A stretch of 7,046 bases of DNA. Source: Verrucomicrobiota bacterium (lineage in GTDB: Bacteria; Verrucomicrobiota; Verrucomicrobiia; Verrucomicrobiales; DEV007). The first letter of the stretch is position 1; every line of letters starts with the position of its first letter. Below are positions 1 through 6,107 of the stretch, piece after piece. Both the position numbers and the translations under genes were made by a program. The stretch spans positions 1 through 7,046 of the forward strand of contig JAQCER010000166.1 in NCBI GenBank assembly GCA_027618625.1, in the 5' to 3' direction. The notes below the pieces were generated by a model. That model had not been told where the DNA came from. It did no database searches and was given only the letters and a program-made list of their open reading frames with translations.

Positions 1-1146
1 CTGCGCATGTTCGCCGGGTTCGCGACGGAGCTCAAAGGCAACACCGTTCCCTGGAACAACGGCACCCTGCACTACACGACGCGCGATCCCCTCGGTGTGG
101 TTGCCGCCATCATCCCCTGGAATGCTCCAATCCTGCTGTGGGCGAGCAAGGTTGCTCCCGCCATCGTGGCAGGGAACACGGTCGTGCTGAAGACAGCCGA
201 GCAGGCTCCCCTCGCCGTGTTGAAATGCACCGAGCTGGCGCAGAAAGTTTTGCCCGCCGGTGTCATGAACACGCTCTCCGGACTTGGAGAGGAATGCGGC
301 AGACCTCTCGCCGAGCACAAGCTCGTGCGCAAGATCACCTTCACCGGATCGTGTCCGGTGGGTCGCCAGATCATGCACTATGCGGCGGACAAGATCTGTC
401 CCGTTACGCTTGAGCTCGGCGGCAAGAGCCCGAATATCGTGATGCCCGACGCCGATCTGGACCTTGCCATTCCCGGAGTGATCCAGGGCATGCGCTTTTC
501 ACGCAATGGCCAGTCCTGCACCGCCGGATCGCGCCTCTTCCTGCACAAGGATATTGCGAAAGAGGTTATCGACCGGGTCATCGCCGCTGCGAAGAGCTTG
601 AAGATTGGCGACCCTCTCAATCCGGAAAGCCAGGTCGGCACGATCATCTCTCAGGAACAGTTCGACCGCGTGACCCGCTACGTCGAGCTGGCACGGACCA
701 CGCCCGGCGCAGAAATTCTCTGTGGCGGCGGGCGCCCTGACGATCCCGAGCTTCAAAAGGGATTGTTCTTCGCACCCACCCTCATCAAGCACGTTCCACA
801 CGAATCGGAGTGTGCGCAAGAGGAAATCTTCGGGCCCGTGGCGGTCGTCTTCGAATGGGACGACTTCTCCAAGGTTCTGGAGCAGGCCAACGACACCGAG
901 TATGGCCTGGCGGCGACGCTTTGGACGCGCGACCTCAACCACGCCATGCGCTTCGTCGATGAGATCGAAGCCGGGTTGGTGCAAGTCAATCAGTACGGCA
1001 CGCCAATCGCCAACGTGGCCTATGGCGGTCTCAACCAAAGCGGTCTCGGCAAGGAATTGTCGTTGGAAAGCATGCTCGAGCATTTCACGCGCAGCCGTAC
1101 CGTGATCATCAACCAGGGATCGCCGCGTCCTGAAATCAACGTCTGA
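1..1146 (+). CDS. NAD(P)+-dependent aldehyde dehydrogenase, 5'-truncated by window edge
   Basis: This is the C-terminal three quarters of an ALDH-superfamily enzyme, which oxidises an aldehyde to a carboxylic acid with NAD(P)+. The reading frame is open from base 1, so the real start lies upstream. About 380 residues are present against the usual 480-500. Visible landmarks are the IIPWNAPI segment with its oxyanion-hole Asn (codon 121-123), the cofactor-binding Lys in VVLKTAE (codon 190-192), the TFTGSCPVGRQI nucleotide loop, the general-base Glu in LELGGKSPN (codon 412-414), the catalytic Cys in GQSCTAGSR (codon 517-519), and EEIFGPV near the C terminus. In TFTGSCPVG a Cys stands where Thr is usual. 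The GMC dehydrogenase follows 82 bases downstream on the same strand. The two would suit sequential oxidation of an alcohol to an acid, as BetA and BetB do for choline. The substrate cannot be assigned from sequence alone. Confidence 0.95.
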   Translation: MRMFAGFATELKGNTVPWNNGTLHYTTRDPLGVVAAIIPWNAPILLWASKVAPAIVAGNTVVLKTAEQAPLAVLKCTELAQKVLPAGVMNTLSGLGEECGRPLAEHKLVRKITFTGSCPVGRQIMHYAADKICPVTLELGGKSPNIVMPDADLDLAIPGVIQGMRFSRNGQSCTAGSRLFLHKDIAKEVIDRVIAAAKSLKIGDPLNPESQVGTIISQEQFDRVTRYVELARTTPGAEILCGGGRPDDPELQKGLFFAPTLIKHVPHESECAQEEIFGPVAVVFEWDDFSKVLEQANDTEYGLAATLWTRDLNHAMRFVDEIEAGLVQVNQYGTPIANVAYGGLNQSGLGKELSLESMLEHFTRSRTVIINQGSPRPEINV

Positions 1147-1163
1147 CGTTCGGCAATGATACG

Positions 1164-1208
1164 GGTCTTGTTGGGCGGAACAATCCTTCGACCCGACTCA
1201 ACAAGACC
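1164..1208. repeat. 10-bp perfect inverted repeat between ALDH and GMC genes
   Basis: GGTCTTGTTG (1164-1173) and CAACAAGACC (1199-1208) are perfect inverted arms. A G-T and a G-C pair can extend the stem inward, leaving a loop of about 21 bases. No T-run follows, so it is not a classical intrinsic terminator. It could be an operator or an mRNA hairpin that modulates read-through into the GMC gene, whose ATG begins 21 bases later. Confidence 0.55.
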
Positions 1209-1228
1209 AGTTTCAAGCGTGGTTCATT

Positions 1229-2824
1229 ATGGATTCTGAGTACGACTACATCATCGTCGGCGCTGGCTCGGCGGGCAGCACGCTCGCCAGTCGTCTAAGC
1301 GAGGATTCCAGCAACCGGGTGCTGCTCCTCGAGGCGGGCGGCGCCGACGCCAATCACCATTGGGTCCGATTGCCTCTCGGAGTCGGCAAGATTCTCGACA
1401 ACGAGCGTTTTGTCTGGAAGGACCGGACAGAGCCAGAATTCAAGGGCCGGTCCATTTATTGGCCGCACGGGCGTCTGCTCGGCGGCTCGAGCTCGGTCAA
1501 CGGCATGCTGCATGTGCGCGGTGAGCCGGCGCGCTATGACGAATGGCGTGATCTGGGATGCATCGGCTGGGGATACCCCGAGGTACTGCCTTACTTCAAG
1601 CGCCTGGAAACCGCCGAATTCGGCAATCCGCAATGGAGAGGCCAGGACGGCCCGATCCAGGCTACCAAGACGGTCCCGGACGACTCAGTCTCCCAGGCCT
1701 TTATCGAAGCCTGCAAGGAAACCGGACTGCCAGAAAACGAGGATTACAACGAAGGCTCGACCGAAGGGGTCAACCGCATTCAGTTGAGCACGATAAAGGG
1801 CCTCAGATGCAGCGCCGCAATCGGCTATCTCGGCAGGGCCAAGGGTCGACACAACCTGAACGTCGTCACCCACGCCCACGTAAGCCGCGTGCTCTTCGAG
1901 GGCCGGCGCGCTATCGGCGTCGCATACATCGTCGACGGTCAAGAGCTCCAGGCCACCGCGCGGCGCGAAGTCCTGCTGTCCGCCGGAGCCATAACATCAC
2001 CGCATTTGCTCGAACTTTCGGGCGTCGGCAGCGCGGAACTCCTGAACACGCACGGCATTCCGGTCATTCACGACTTGCCGGCGGTCGGCGAAAATCTCTC
2101 CGATCACATGCAGGCCCGCTTGCAGTTTGAGTGCATCGACCCCGTCACGGCCAACGACATCGTGCGCAGCAACTGGCATGCGGCGCGCGCGCTGCTTCGG
2201 TTTATCATGCATCGCGACGGAATTTTTGCGACGCCGACTTTCAAGACACAGGCGTTTGTCCGGCTCCGCCCGGAAGCCAAATACCCCGAAGCACGGATTC
2301 AGTGCGCCCTCTCCAGCGGAACCACGCGGTACGCCAAGGATCTCGACCGGTTCTCCGGCTTTCACATCGGTTCTTACCATCTTTGGCCGGAATCGCGTGG
2401 CTCCATTCACCTGAAATCAAGCGATCCGCTGGAGAGACCCAAAATACACGCCAACTACCTCTCCGAACCGGACGACCGGAAGATGGCGATCCTCGCCTTT
2501 CGCATGTCGCGCAAGATCGCCGGGCAACCCGCCCTCCAGAAAGTCATCGTCCGCGAAACCCGCCCCGGTCCGGATATCAGGTCCGACGACGAAATCCTCA
2601 ACTACATCGAGGAGACGGCGGAAACCTGCTGGCACCCGATCTCGACGTGCCGCATGGGCTCGGACCCCGAATCGGTCGTGGATGAAAAACTTCGCGTGCG
2701 CGGCCTGGAAAATATGCGCGTGGTCGATGCTTCGGTAATGCCACATCAGATATCGAGCAACACCAATATCCCGACCATCATGATCGCCGAGCGGGCCTCG
2801 GAACTGATCCTCGCCGCCCGCTAG
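1229..2824 (+). CDS. FAD-dependent GMC oxidoreductase (choline/alcohol dehydrogenase-like)
   Basis: This 531-residue flavoprotein of the glucose-methanol-choline family is of normal length for bacterial choline or alcohol dehydrogenases. It would oxidise an alcohol to an aldehyde using FAD. The N-terminal Rossmann motif GAGSAG lies at residues 11-16, with the ribose-binding Glu in LLLEAGG at about 35. The first GMC signature [14 protein letters not shown] is at 80-93, and the second, [16 protein letters not shown], is mid-protein. The C terminus carries [11 protein letters not shown] with candidate catalytic His469, and [13 protein letters not shown] with Asn513 at the position of the second active-site residue. 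That gives a His/Asn pair as in choline oxidase. HPIST differs from the commoner HPxGT by Ser for Gly. There is no signal peptide. The start at 1229 has only a weak ribosome site but begins directly before the FAD motif. It probably shares a transcript with the upstream ALDH; the substrate is unknown. Confidence 0.95.
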   Translation: MDSEYDYIIVGAGSAGSTLASRLSEDSSNRVLLLEAGGADANHHWVRLPLGVGKILDNERFVWKDRTEPEFKGRSIYWPHGRLLGGSSSVNGMLHVRGEPARYDEWRDLGCIGWGYPEVLPYFKRLETAEFGNPQWRGQDGPIQATKTVPDDSVSQAFIEACKETGLPENEDYNEGSTEGVNRIQLSTIKGLRCSAAIGYLGRAKGRHNLNVVTHAHVSRVLFEGRRAIGVAYIVDGQELQATARREVLLSAGAITSPHLLELSGVGSAELLNTHGIPVIHDLPAVGENLSDHMQARLQFECIDPVTANDIVRSNWHAARALLRFIMHRDGIFATPTFKTQAFVRLRPEAKYPEARIQCALSSGTTRYAKDLDRFSGFHIGSYHLWPESRGSIHLKSSDPLERPKIHANYLSEPDDRKMAILAFRMSRKIAGQPALQKVIVRETRPGPDIRSDDEILNYIEETAETCWHPISTCRMGSDPESVVDEKLRVRGLENMRVVDASVMPHQISSNTNIPTIMIAERASELILAAR

Positions 2825-2851
2825 GCTCCCAATTCCGCCCCGCTTCGCCTG

Positions 2852-3250
2852 TCAGGCGGCGGCCTTCCGTCTGGTCCTGAGCTCGGATACATCCGGCGTC
2901 GCATCTTCCAGTGGCGGCAGTGGCTCACCGCCCGAGATGCAATCGTCTTGCTCGAATTTGCGGACCAGGAGAATAAGTTGATCGGGCGACGTGCCGACGA
3001 GGCGCTCGAATACGTCATGGGCTTCTTCGAACAAGGCTTCCGTCCGTTCCTTCTCGTGACCGCGCCCTCCCCGGACCTCGACCGTCATGATGATCGTCCG
3101 CTCATTCGCTTCGGACGTATATGGCCGCACGGCCACCCATATGTGTTCCCGGAACCAGGTCTTGGCGATGCAATCGTGAAGCGCGGCTCGAATTTCCGTC
3201 CGCTGCTCATGATTCAGCCACTCGGGAACATCGGCTCTGACGATTGGCAT
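2852..3250 (-). CDS. Tautomerase-superfamily protein A (Pro-1 type)
   Basis: This 132-residue protein starts M-P-I-V-R, so after Met removal it exposes the N-terminal Pro that acts as catalytic base or acid in the 4-oxalocrotonate tautomerase superfamily. It has two beta-alpha-beta units, roughly residues 1-31 and 50-95, as in the fused members such as malonate semialdehyde decarboxylase and cis-3-chloroacrylate dehalogenase. The second unit has EVRGGRG with two Arg three apart (59 and 62 counting Pro as 1), resembling the substrate-carboxylate Arg pair of cis-CaaD as I recall it. The C-terminal ~25 residues are low-complexity and charged (RTRRKAAA). The start at 3250 is chosen because it puts Pro second and has GGAG seven bases upstream; a TTG 18 bases further upstream is in frame but would bury the Pro. 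It is divergent from the selenoprotein gene and converges on the GMC gene with a 27-base gap. Activity could be tautomerase, decarboxylase or hydratase/dehalogenase. Confidence 0.88.
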   Translation of the reverse strand: MPIVRADVPEWLNHEQRTEIRAALHDCIAKTWFREHIWVAVRPYTSEANERTIIMTVEVRGGRGHEKERTEALFEEAHDVFERLVGTSPDQLILLVRKFEQDDCISGGEPLPPLEDATPDVSELRTRRKAAA

Positions 3251-3291
3251 GGGGCTTCTCCAATACAATATTTTCTTGATTGACGTTGTAC

Positions 3292-3319
3292 ATAATATTC
3301 AAATACCTGATATAGTCAA
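3292..3319 (-). promoter_or_regulatory. Predicted sigma-70-type promoter for tautomerase A
   Basis: On the minus strand TTGACT (complement of 3314-3319) and TATTAT (complement of 3292-3297) are separated by 16 bases. Both hexamers are close to the -35 and -10 consensus. The start of transcription would fall near 3285, leaving a leader of about 35 bases before the ATG at 3250. Confidence 0.6.
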
Positions 3320-3383
3320 ATATGTATTCCATTATTTACTATATTTATACTATGTATTTCCGATATTTATCAATTGTCGCGGT

Positions 3384-3389
3384 TATAAT
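3384..3389 (+). promoter_or_regulatory. Candidate -10 element (TATAAT) for the selenoprotein gene
   Basis: A perfect TATAAT lies 84 bases before the chosen ATG at 3473. The hexamer 17 bases upstream (CGATAT) is not a good -35. The TTATCAA repeats overlap or lie next to it, so activator dependence is possible. Confidence 0.35.
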
Positions 3390-3472
3390 TATCAAATGAT
3401 GCATATTTTTTATTTGTAGGTACTGAATTCCATCTGATACGATTGGAGATAATTGGACAAGGACCGACCGAC

Positions 3473-4768
3473 ATGGCGCGCTGGGAAGAGCTTCCGGACT
3501 ACGAGCAGACGTATCTGGCGGGAATGAAATTGCCGGAGTTCAAGGAAATTCCCTGGACCCCGGCGAAACCCCTGGCAGAAAGCCGGATTGCGCTGATTTC
3601 CACCGCCGGCATCGAACGCAAGAGCGACAAGCCCTATCCGTTCTTCTCCGGCGAATACCGCATGATCCCGACGGATGTCGATCCGGGCGACCTGGTGATG
3701 AGCCATCTGTCACCCAATTTCGACCGCACGGGATTTCAACAGGACATCAATGTTGTCATACCGCTGGAGCGGCTGCGGGAGCTTGAGGAAGAAGGAGTCA
3801 TCGGCTCGATGGCCCGATTCCACTATGCCTTCATGGGCGGCAGCCGTCCCGAGGATATGGAACCTCATGTCCCCGAACTAGCCAAACTGCTTCGGGGGGA
3901 TGAGGTTGATACCGTCCTGCTATGCCCCGTCTGACCCCGATGCACGCGCGCCGTCGGCGCGCTCGGTCACTATCTCGAACGCGAAGGTATCAGAACGGCT
4001 AGCATCAGCCTGATCCGGCCTCAGACGGAAAAGCTGAAGCCGCCACGGGCCATGTGGGTCCCATTTGAACTTGGCCGGCCGTTCGGCGCTCCGAACAACC
4101 CTGAATTCCAGACACGCGTGCTGAAGGCGTTGCTGTCCACTCTGGAAGCCGAGAACGGTCCGGTCTTGGCCGACTTTGACGAAGATGCCCCTGTTTCGTC
4201 TGCCGCATCCGATGGCGACGAGTCGGCCTGGGCTTGTCCCATCGAATTGAAGGCGCCTCCCCCGCAAGCGGACGGAGACGCGTCCGTCCTGGAACATGCC
4301 CTGTTGCAGGAAATCGGCCAGTTGCGTCCCTGGTATGAATTGTCGGTCGAACAGCGAAGCCGCACGACCGTGGGGGTGAGCTCGCTCGATATCGAAGGCA
4401 ACGCCCGCTACATCACGGCGTTTCTGGGAGATGTATGGCCGGACTCGCCTGCCGAAGACCTGAGCCAAAGCGTCGCCCTCAAGCATGCGTTCGAAGACTT
4501 GCGGGCCTGGTACTTCGAATCGGTTATGGCCCAGCCGGGGCAGGCCACGGCGACGTCGAAGCAGATCGTCGACTGGTTCTGGCACGAAACGACGGCGGGG
4601 GCCATCCTGCAGCAACTCGACAAGGTCTGCAGGGAAAGCGATGACGAAGTCATGCAGCACTTGGCGGGATACCTGCTCCTGCCGCGCGCCGTGACCGGCT
4701 CGGTAGGTGATGGAAGCGACGGACGCGCGAATGCCGAGTTCGGCGCCAATCGGTCGTTTGGCGTATAA
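3473..4768 (+). CDS. Predicted GrdB/PrdB-family selenoprotein (in-frame TGA read as selenocysteine)
   Basis: I read this as one 431-residue selenoprotein with Sec at residue 154 (TGA at 3932-3934). Residues 1-153 match the glycine/betaine/sarcosine/D-proline reductase selenoprotein B family: ALISTAGI (40-47), EYRMIPTDV, SHLSPNFDRTGFQQDINVV (77-95), PLERLREL, EEGVIGS and HYAFMGG. After VDTVLLCPV comes TGA, then PRCTRAVGALGHYLEREG in the same frame, continuing the family pattern and giving a U-x-x-C redox pair (Sec154, Cys157) plus Cys151. No other stop occurs before TAA at 4766. Family members I recall, such as clostridial PrdB, carry Sec near residue 150. Residues 194-213 (MWVPFELGRPFGAPNNPEFQ) fit the end of the core domain. 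Residues from about 253, beginning AWACPIEL, form a helical extension I do not recognise. The ATG at 3473 has AAGGA nine bases upstream; an in-frame TTG at 3443 lacks a ribosome site. The family forms thiol/selenol adducts with substrates. This substrate is unknown. Confidence 0.85.
3932..3969 (+). promoter_or_regulatory. Predicted bacterial SECIS element at the Sec TGA
   Basis: The TGA and the bases after it can form a 38-base two-part hairpin. The upper stem is seven perfect G-C pairs, GCGCGCC (3946-3952) with GGCGCGC (3956-3962), closed by the loop GUC. The lower stem is UGACC (3932-3936) with GGUCA (3965-3969), so the UGA itself sits at the base. Eighteen bases separate the UGA from the loop, and the loop begins with G. 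This fits what I recall of the bacterial SECIS model that SelB reads: a short upper stem, a small loop with an early G, and roughly 16-37 bases from the UGA. The internal loop is asymmetric (nine and two bases). Confidence 0.75.
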
Positions 4769-4834
4769 GGATAATCATCCCGTCGGATGTTTCAGGTAGT
4801 ATCGTAAATACGGCTGTGAGAGGAGAGTGAGGTT

Positions 4835-5209
4835 ATGCCGATCGTCAGGGTTCAAATTCCAGAAGGCTATTCCAACGAAGTTAAGGACCGCATCGCAGAG
4901 GGCCTCCGCGATGCAATCAATGAAGCGATTGACCCTGGCCAGAACGACCGCTTTCCCGAGACACGCAAGTGGATTTATCCCGCCATAACCGAGGCCTATG
5001 GCTCTCTTGGCAAGGGTTTGCCGACAGTGACCATCGATACGCGGCCGGGACGGACCCGGGAGCAGAAGGATCTTGTCGCCAAATTGATCTGCGACCTGTT
5101 CGAGAGAGAGATGGGCACGCGCGACGTATACGTTCTCCTGCGCACCACCGAGGCGGGAGATCATCTTGCTGGCGGCACGGCGCTGCCGGAGTGGAAGCCT
5201 GATAACTAA
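4835..5209 (+). CDS. Tautomerase-superfamily protein B (Pro-1 type)
   Basis: This 124-residue protein begins M-P-I-V-R-V-Q-I-P and, like tautomerase A, would expose the catalytic N-terminal Pro after Met removal. Two beta-alpha-beta units are visible, residues 1-31 and about 62-110. The second contains DTRPGRTREQK, a classic region of the superfamily, with Arg69 and Arg72 three apart as in tautomerase A, followed by the YVLLRTTE strand and a GDHLAGG turn. It shares the same overall plan as tautomerase A, including the GG-x-x-LP ending, but the two are clearly diverged rather than recent duplicates. The ATG at 4835 has GGAG nine bases upstream. It starts 66 bases after the selenoprotein stop, so the two are probably co-transcribed. 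The reaction could be tautomerisation, decarboxylation or hydrolytic dehalogenation of an unsaturated acid; the sequence does not decide. Confidence 0.9.
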   Translation: MPIVRVQIPEGYSNEVKDRIAEGLRDAINEAIDPGQNDRFPETRKWIYPAITEAYGSLGKGLPTVTIDTRPGRTREQKDLVAKLICDLFEREMGTRDVYVLLRTTEAGDHLAGGTALPEWKPDN

Positions 5210-5255
5210 CAGCCCGCCCAGCCGCCTGCTCCCCCACTGTAAAATGGTATAGACT

Positions 5256-5269
5256 TTCCACTGGTGGAA
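5256..5269. promoter_or_regulatory. Palindrome TTCCACTGGTGGAA upstream of the Crp/Fnr gene
   Basis: TTCCAC and GTGGAA are perfect inverted half-sites separated by two bases, 33 bases before the regulator's ATG. Two AT-rich hexamers that could be -10 elements, TAAAAT at 5240-5245 and TATAGA at 5248-5253, lie just upstream without a clear -35. The position suits an operator, possibly for autoregulation by the adjacent Crp/Fnr protein, although it does not match the Crp (TGTGA) or Fnr (TTGAT) half-site. Confidence 0.45.
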
Positions 5270-5301
5270 CGGGCGGATCATGCGCCCGGAGGTGGGGCGG
5301 C

Positions 5302-6039
5302 ATGAGCCAAGTTGTAGCACGAGAAGAACCTGAATTCCTCAGGCAATCGCTGATCTTCGAGAATTTGGACGACCGTACCGTGTCGAGTCTGCTCGAAGGC
5401 TCCCTGCTGCAGCGGTTTCCCGCCGGTACCGTGTTGTTCAATCAGGGCGAGGTACCGGATTTCCTCTATCTCGTACTGGAGGGCGCGTTGGAGCTGTTCA
5501 CGACCGGCCCCGACGGAGACGACACCATCATCGAGATTCTCGAAGCACCCGATACCTACACGGTGGCGCCCGTTCTCACCTTGGCGCCCTACCTCGTGTC
5601 CGGTCGCGTGGTGCGTGCCGGGCGGCTCCTGATGTTGCGGGGCGACGTGATCCGCTGCCTCGTCGCCACGAACCTGCAGCTTTCGCATAACATGCTCGGC
5701 CTGTTGTCGCGGCAGTTCCGCGTGATGGTGCGCCAGATCAAGAATCTGAAGCTGAAGACCACGGCTGAGCGTCTTGGCTGCTACATCGTATCTCTCCACG
5801 AAGAACAGGGGGCCGTGGCGGAGATTGCTCTCCCCTACGACAAGCGCCGGATCGCCGACCGGCTCGGCATGACGCCAGTCAGTCTCTCCCGGGCGTTCGC
5901 TCGCCTCGCCAAGTTCGGTGTTTCCGTGAAAGGCAGCATTATCGGTATCCGCGATATCCAAAGCCTGCGTGATTTCTGCAAGCCCGACGGCCTGATGCGC
6001 GAAGGCGAGGAAGACCTGCGCTTCGTTTCCGGGCGCTAG
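5302..6039 (+). CDS. Crp/Fnr-family transcriptional regulator
   Basis: This 245-residue protein has the two-domain plan of the Crp/Fnr family. A cyclic-nucleotide-binding-type beta-roll covers about residues 15-125 (FPAGTVLFNQGEVPDFLYLV, then LEGALELF). A long dimerisation helix runs about 127-160, and a winged helix-turn-helix runs about 177-228, with KRRIADRLGMTPVSLSRAFA as the helix-turn-helix core. The Cys at 119, 160 and 226 are scattered and there is no N-terminal Cys cluster, so it is not an Fnr-type iron-sulfur oxygen sensor. The effector-binding region lacks an obvious R-S or RxSx cAMP pocket, so the ligand is unknown. GGAGG nine bases before the ATG at 5302 supports this start. It follows tautomerase B by 92 bases and is a good candidate to control the selenoprotein/tautomerase genes. 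That is inference from position only. Confidence 0.93.
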   Translation: MSQVVAREEPEFLRQSLIFENLDDRTVSSLLEGSLLQRFPAGTVLFNQGEVPDFLYLVLEGALELFTTGPDGDDTIIEILEAPDTYTVAPVLTLAPYLVSGRVVRAGRLLMLRGDVIRCLVATNLQLSHNMLGLLSRQFRVMVRQIKNLKLKTTAERLGCYIVSLHEEQGAVAEIALPYDKRRIADRLGMTPVSLSRAFARLAKFGVSVKGSIIGIRDIQSLRDFCKPDGLMREGEEDLRFVSGR

Positions 6040-6066
6040 GGCAGATCGACTCCAGACGGAAATGCC

Positions 6067-6090
6067 ATTGCCCGGTGAAGTCCGGGCAAT
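6067..6090. terminator. Hairpin between convergent regulator and SDR genes
   Basis: ATTGCCCGG (6067-6075) and CCGGGCAAT (6082-6090) form a perfect 9-bp stem with the 6-base loop TGAAGT. It lies in the 68-base gap between two convergent genes, where a bidirectional terminator is expected. No clear T-run follows on either strand, so termination strength is uncertain. Confidence 0.6.
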
Positions 6091-6107
6091 AAGGGTGATT
6101 CCAGCCC

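Larger units (their letters stand above)
3251..3472. other. AT-rich divergent intergenic control region
   Basis: Positions 3271-3420 are about 24% GC by my count, in sharp contrast to the GC-rich coding DNA on both sides. The region separates tautomerase A (-) from the selenoprotein gene (+). It holds TATGTATT twice in direct orientation 30 bases apart (3321-3328, 3351-3358), a 7-bp inverted repeat ATATAGT/ACTATAT (3310-3316, 3338-3344), and TTATCAA twice 22 bases apart (3367-3373, 3389-3395). These could be operator sites. A perfect TATAAT on the plus strand at 3384-3389 is a candidate -10 for the selenoprotein gene, but I see no convincing -35 at normal spacing, which would fit an activator-dependent promoter. 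Confidence 0.6.

Noticed and set aside
499..1083. 194-residue minus-strand open frame
   Set aside because: It is antisense to the ALDH active-site region and shows no protein-family signature.
2846..2858. Small hairpin CGCCT-GTC-AGGCG at the GMC/tautomerase A junction
   Set aside because: The stem is only 5 bp, overlaps the tautomerase A stop region and has no T-run, so I do not call it a terminator.
3251..3268. TTG start at 3268 for tautomerase A
   Set aside because: It would add six residues before the catalytic Pro and would place the good GGAG ribosome site inside the coding region.
3443..3472. TTG start at 3443 for the selenoprotein
   Set aside because: There is no Shine-Dalgarno upstream of it, while the ATG at 3473 has AAGGA at nine bases and begins with MARWEELP, typical of the family.
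3932..3934. TGA as an ordinary stop or a recent nonsense mutation of a Cys codon
   Set aside because: It is still possible, but the frame downstream is intact for 277 codons, the position matches the family's Sec site, and a SECIS-like hairpin follows, which together favour recoding.
3920..4660. 246-residue open frame on the minus strand
   Set aside because: It is antisense to the selenoprotein's second half, has no recognisable motif, and the plus-strand frame continues a family-like sequence. It arises from GC-rich codon use.
4052..4768. Separate gene starting at ATG 4052 (238 residues)
   Set aside because: There is no ribosome site before it, the sequence starts mid-domain, and it is in frame with the upstream ORF across a single TGA.
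5278..5961. 227-residue minus-strand open frame
   Set aside because: It is a shadow of the clearly recognisable Crp/Fnr regulator.
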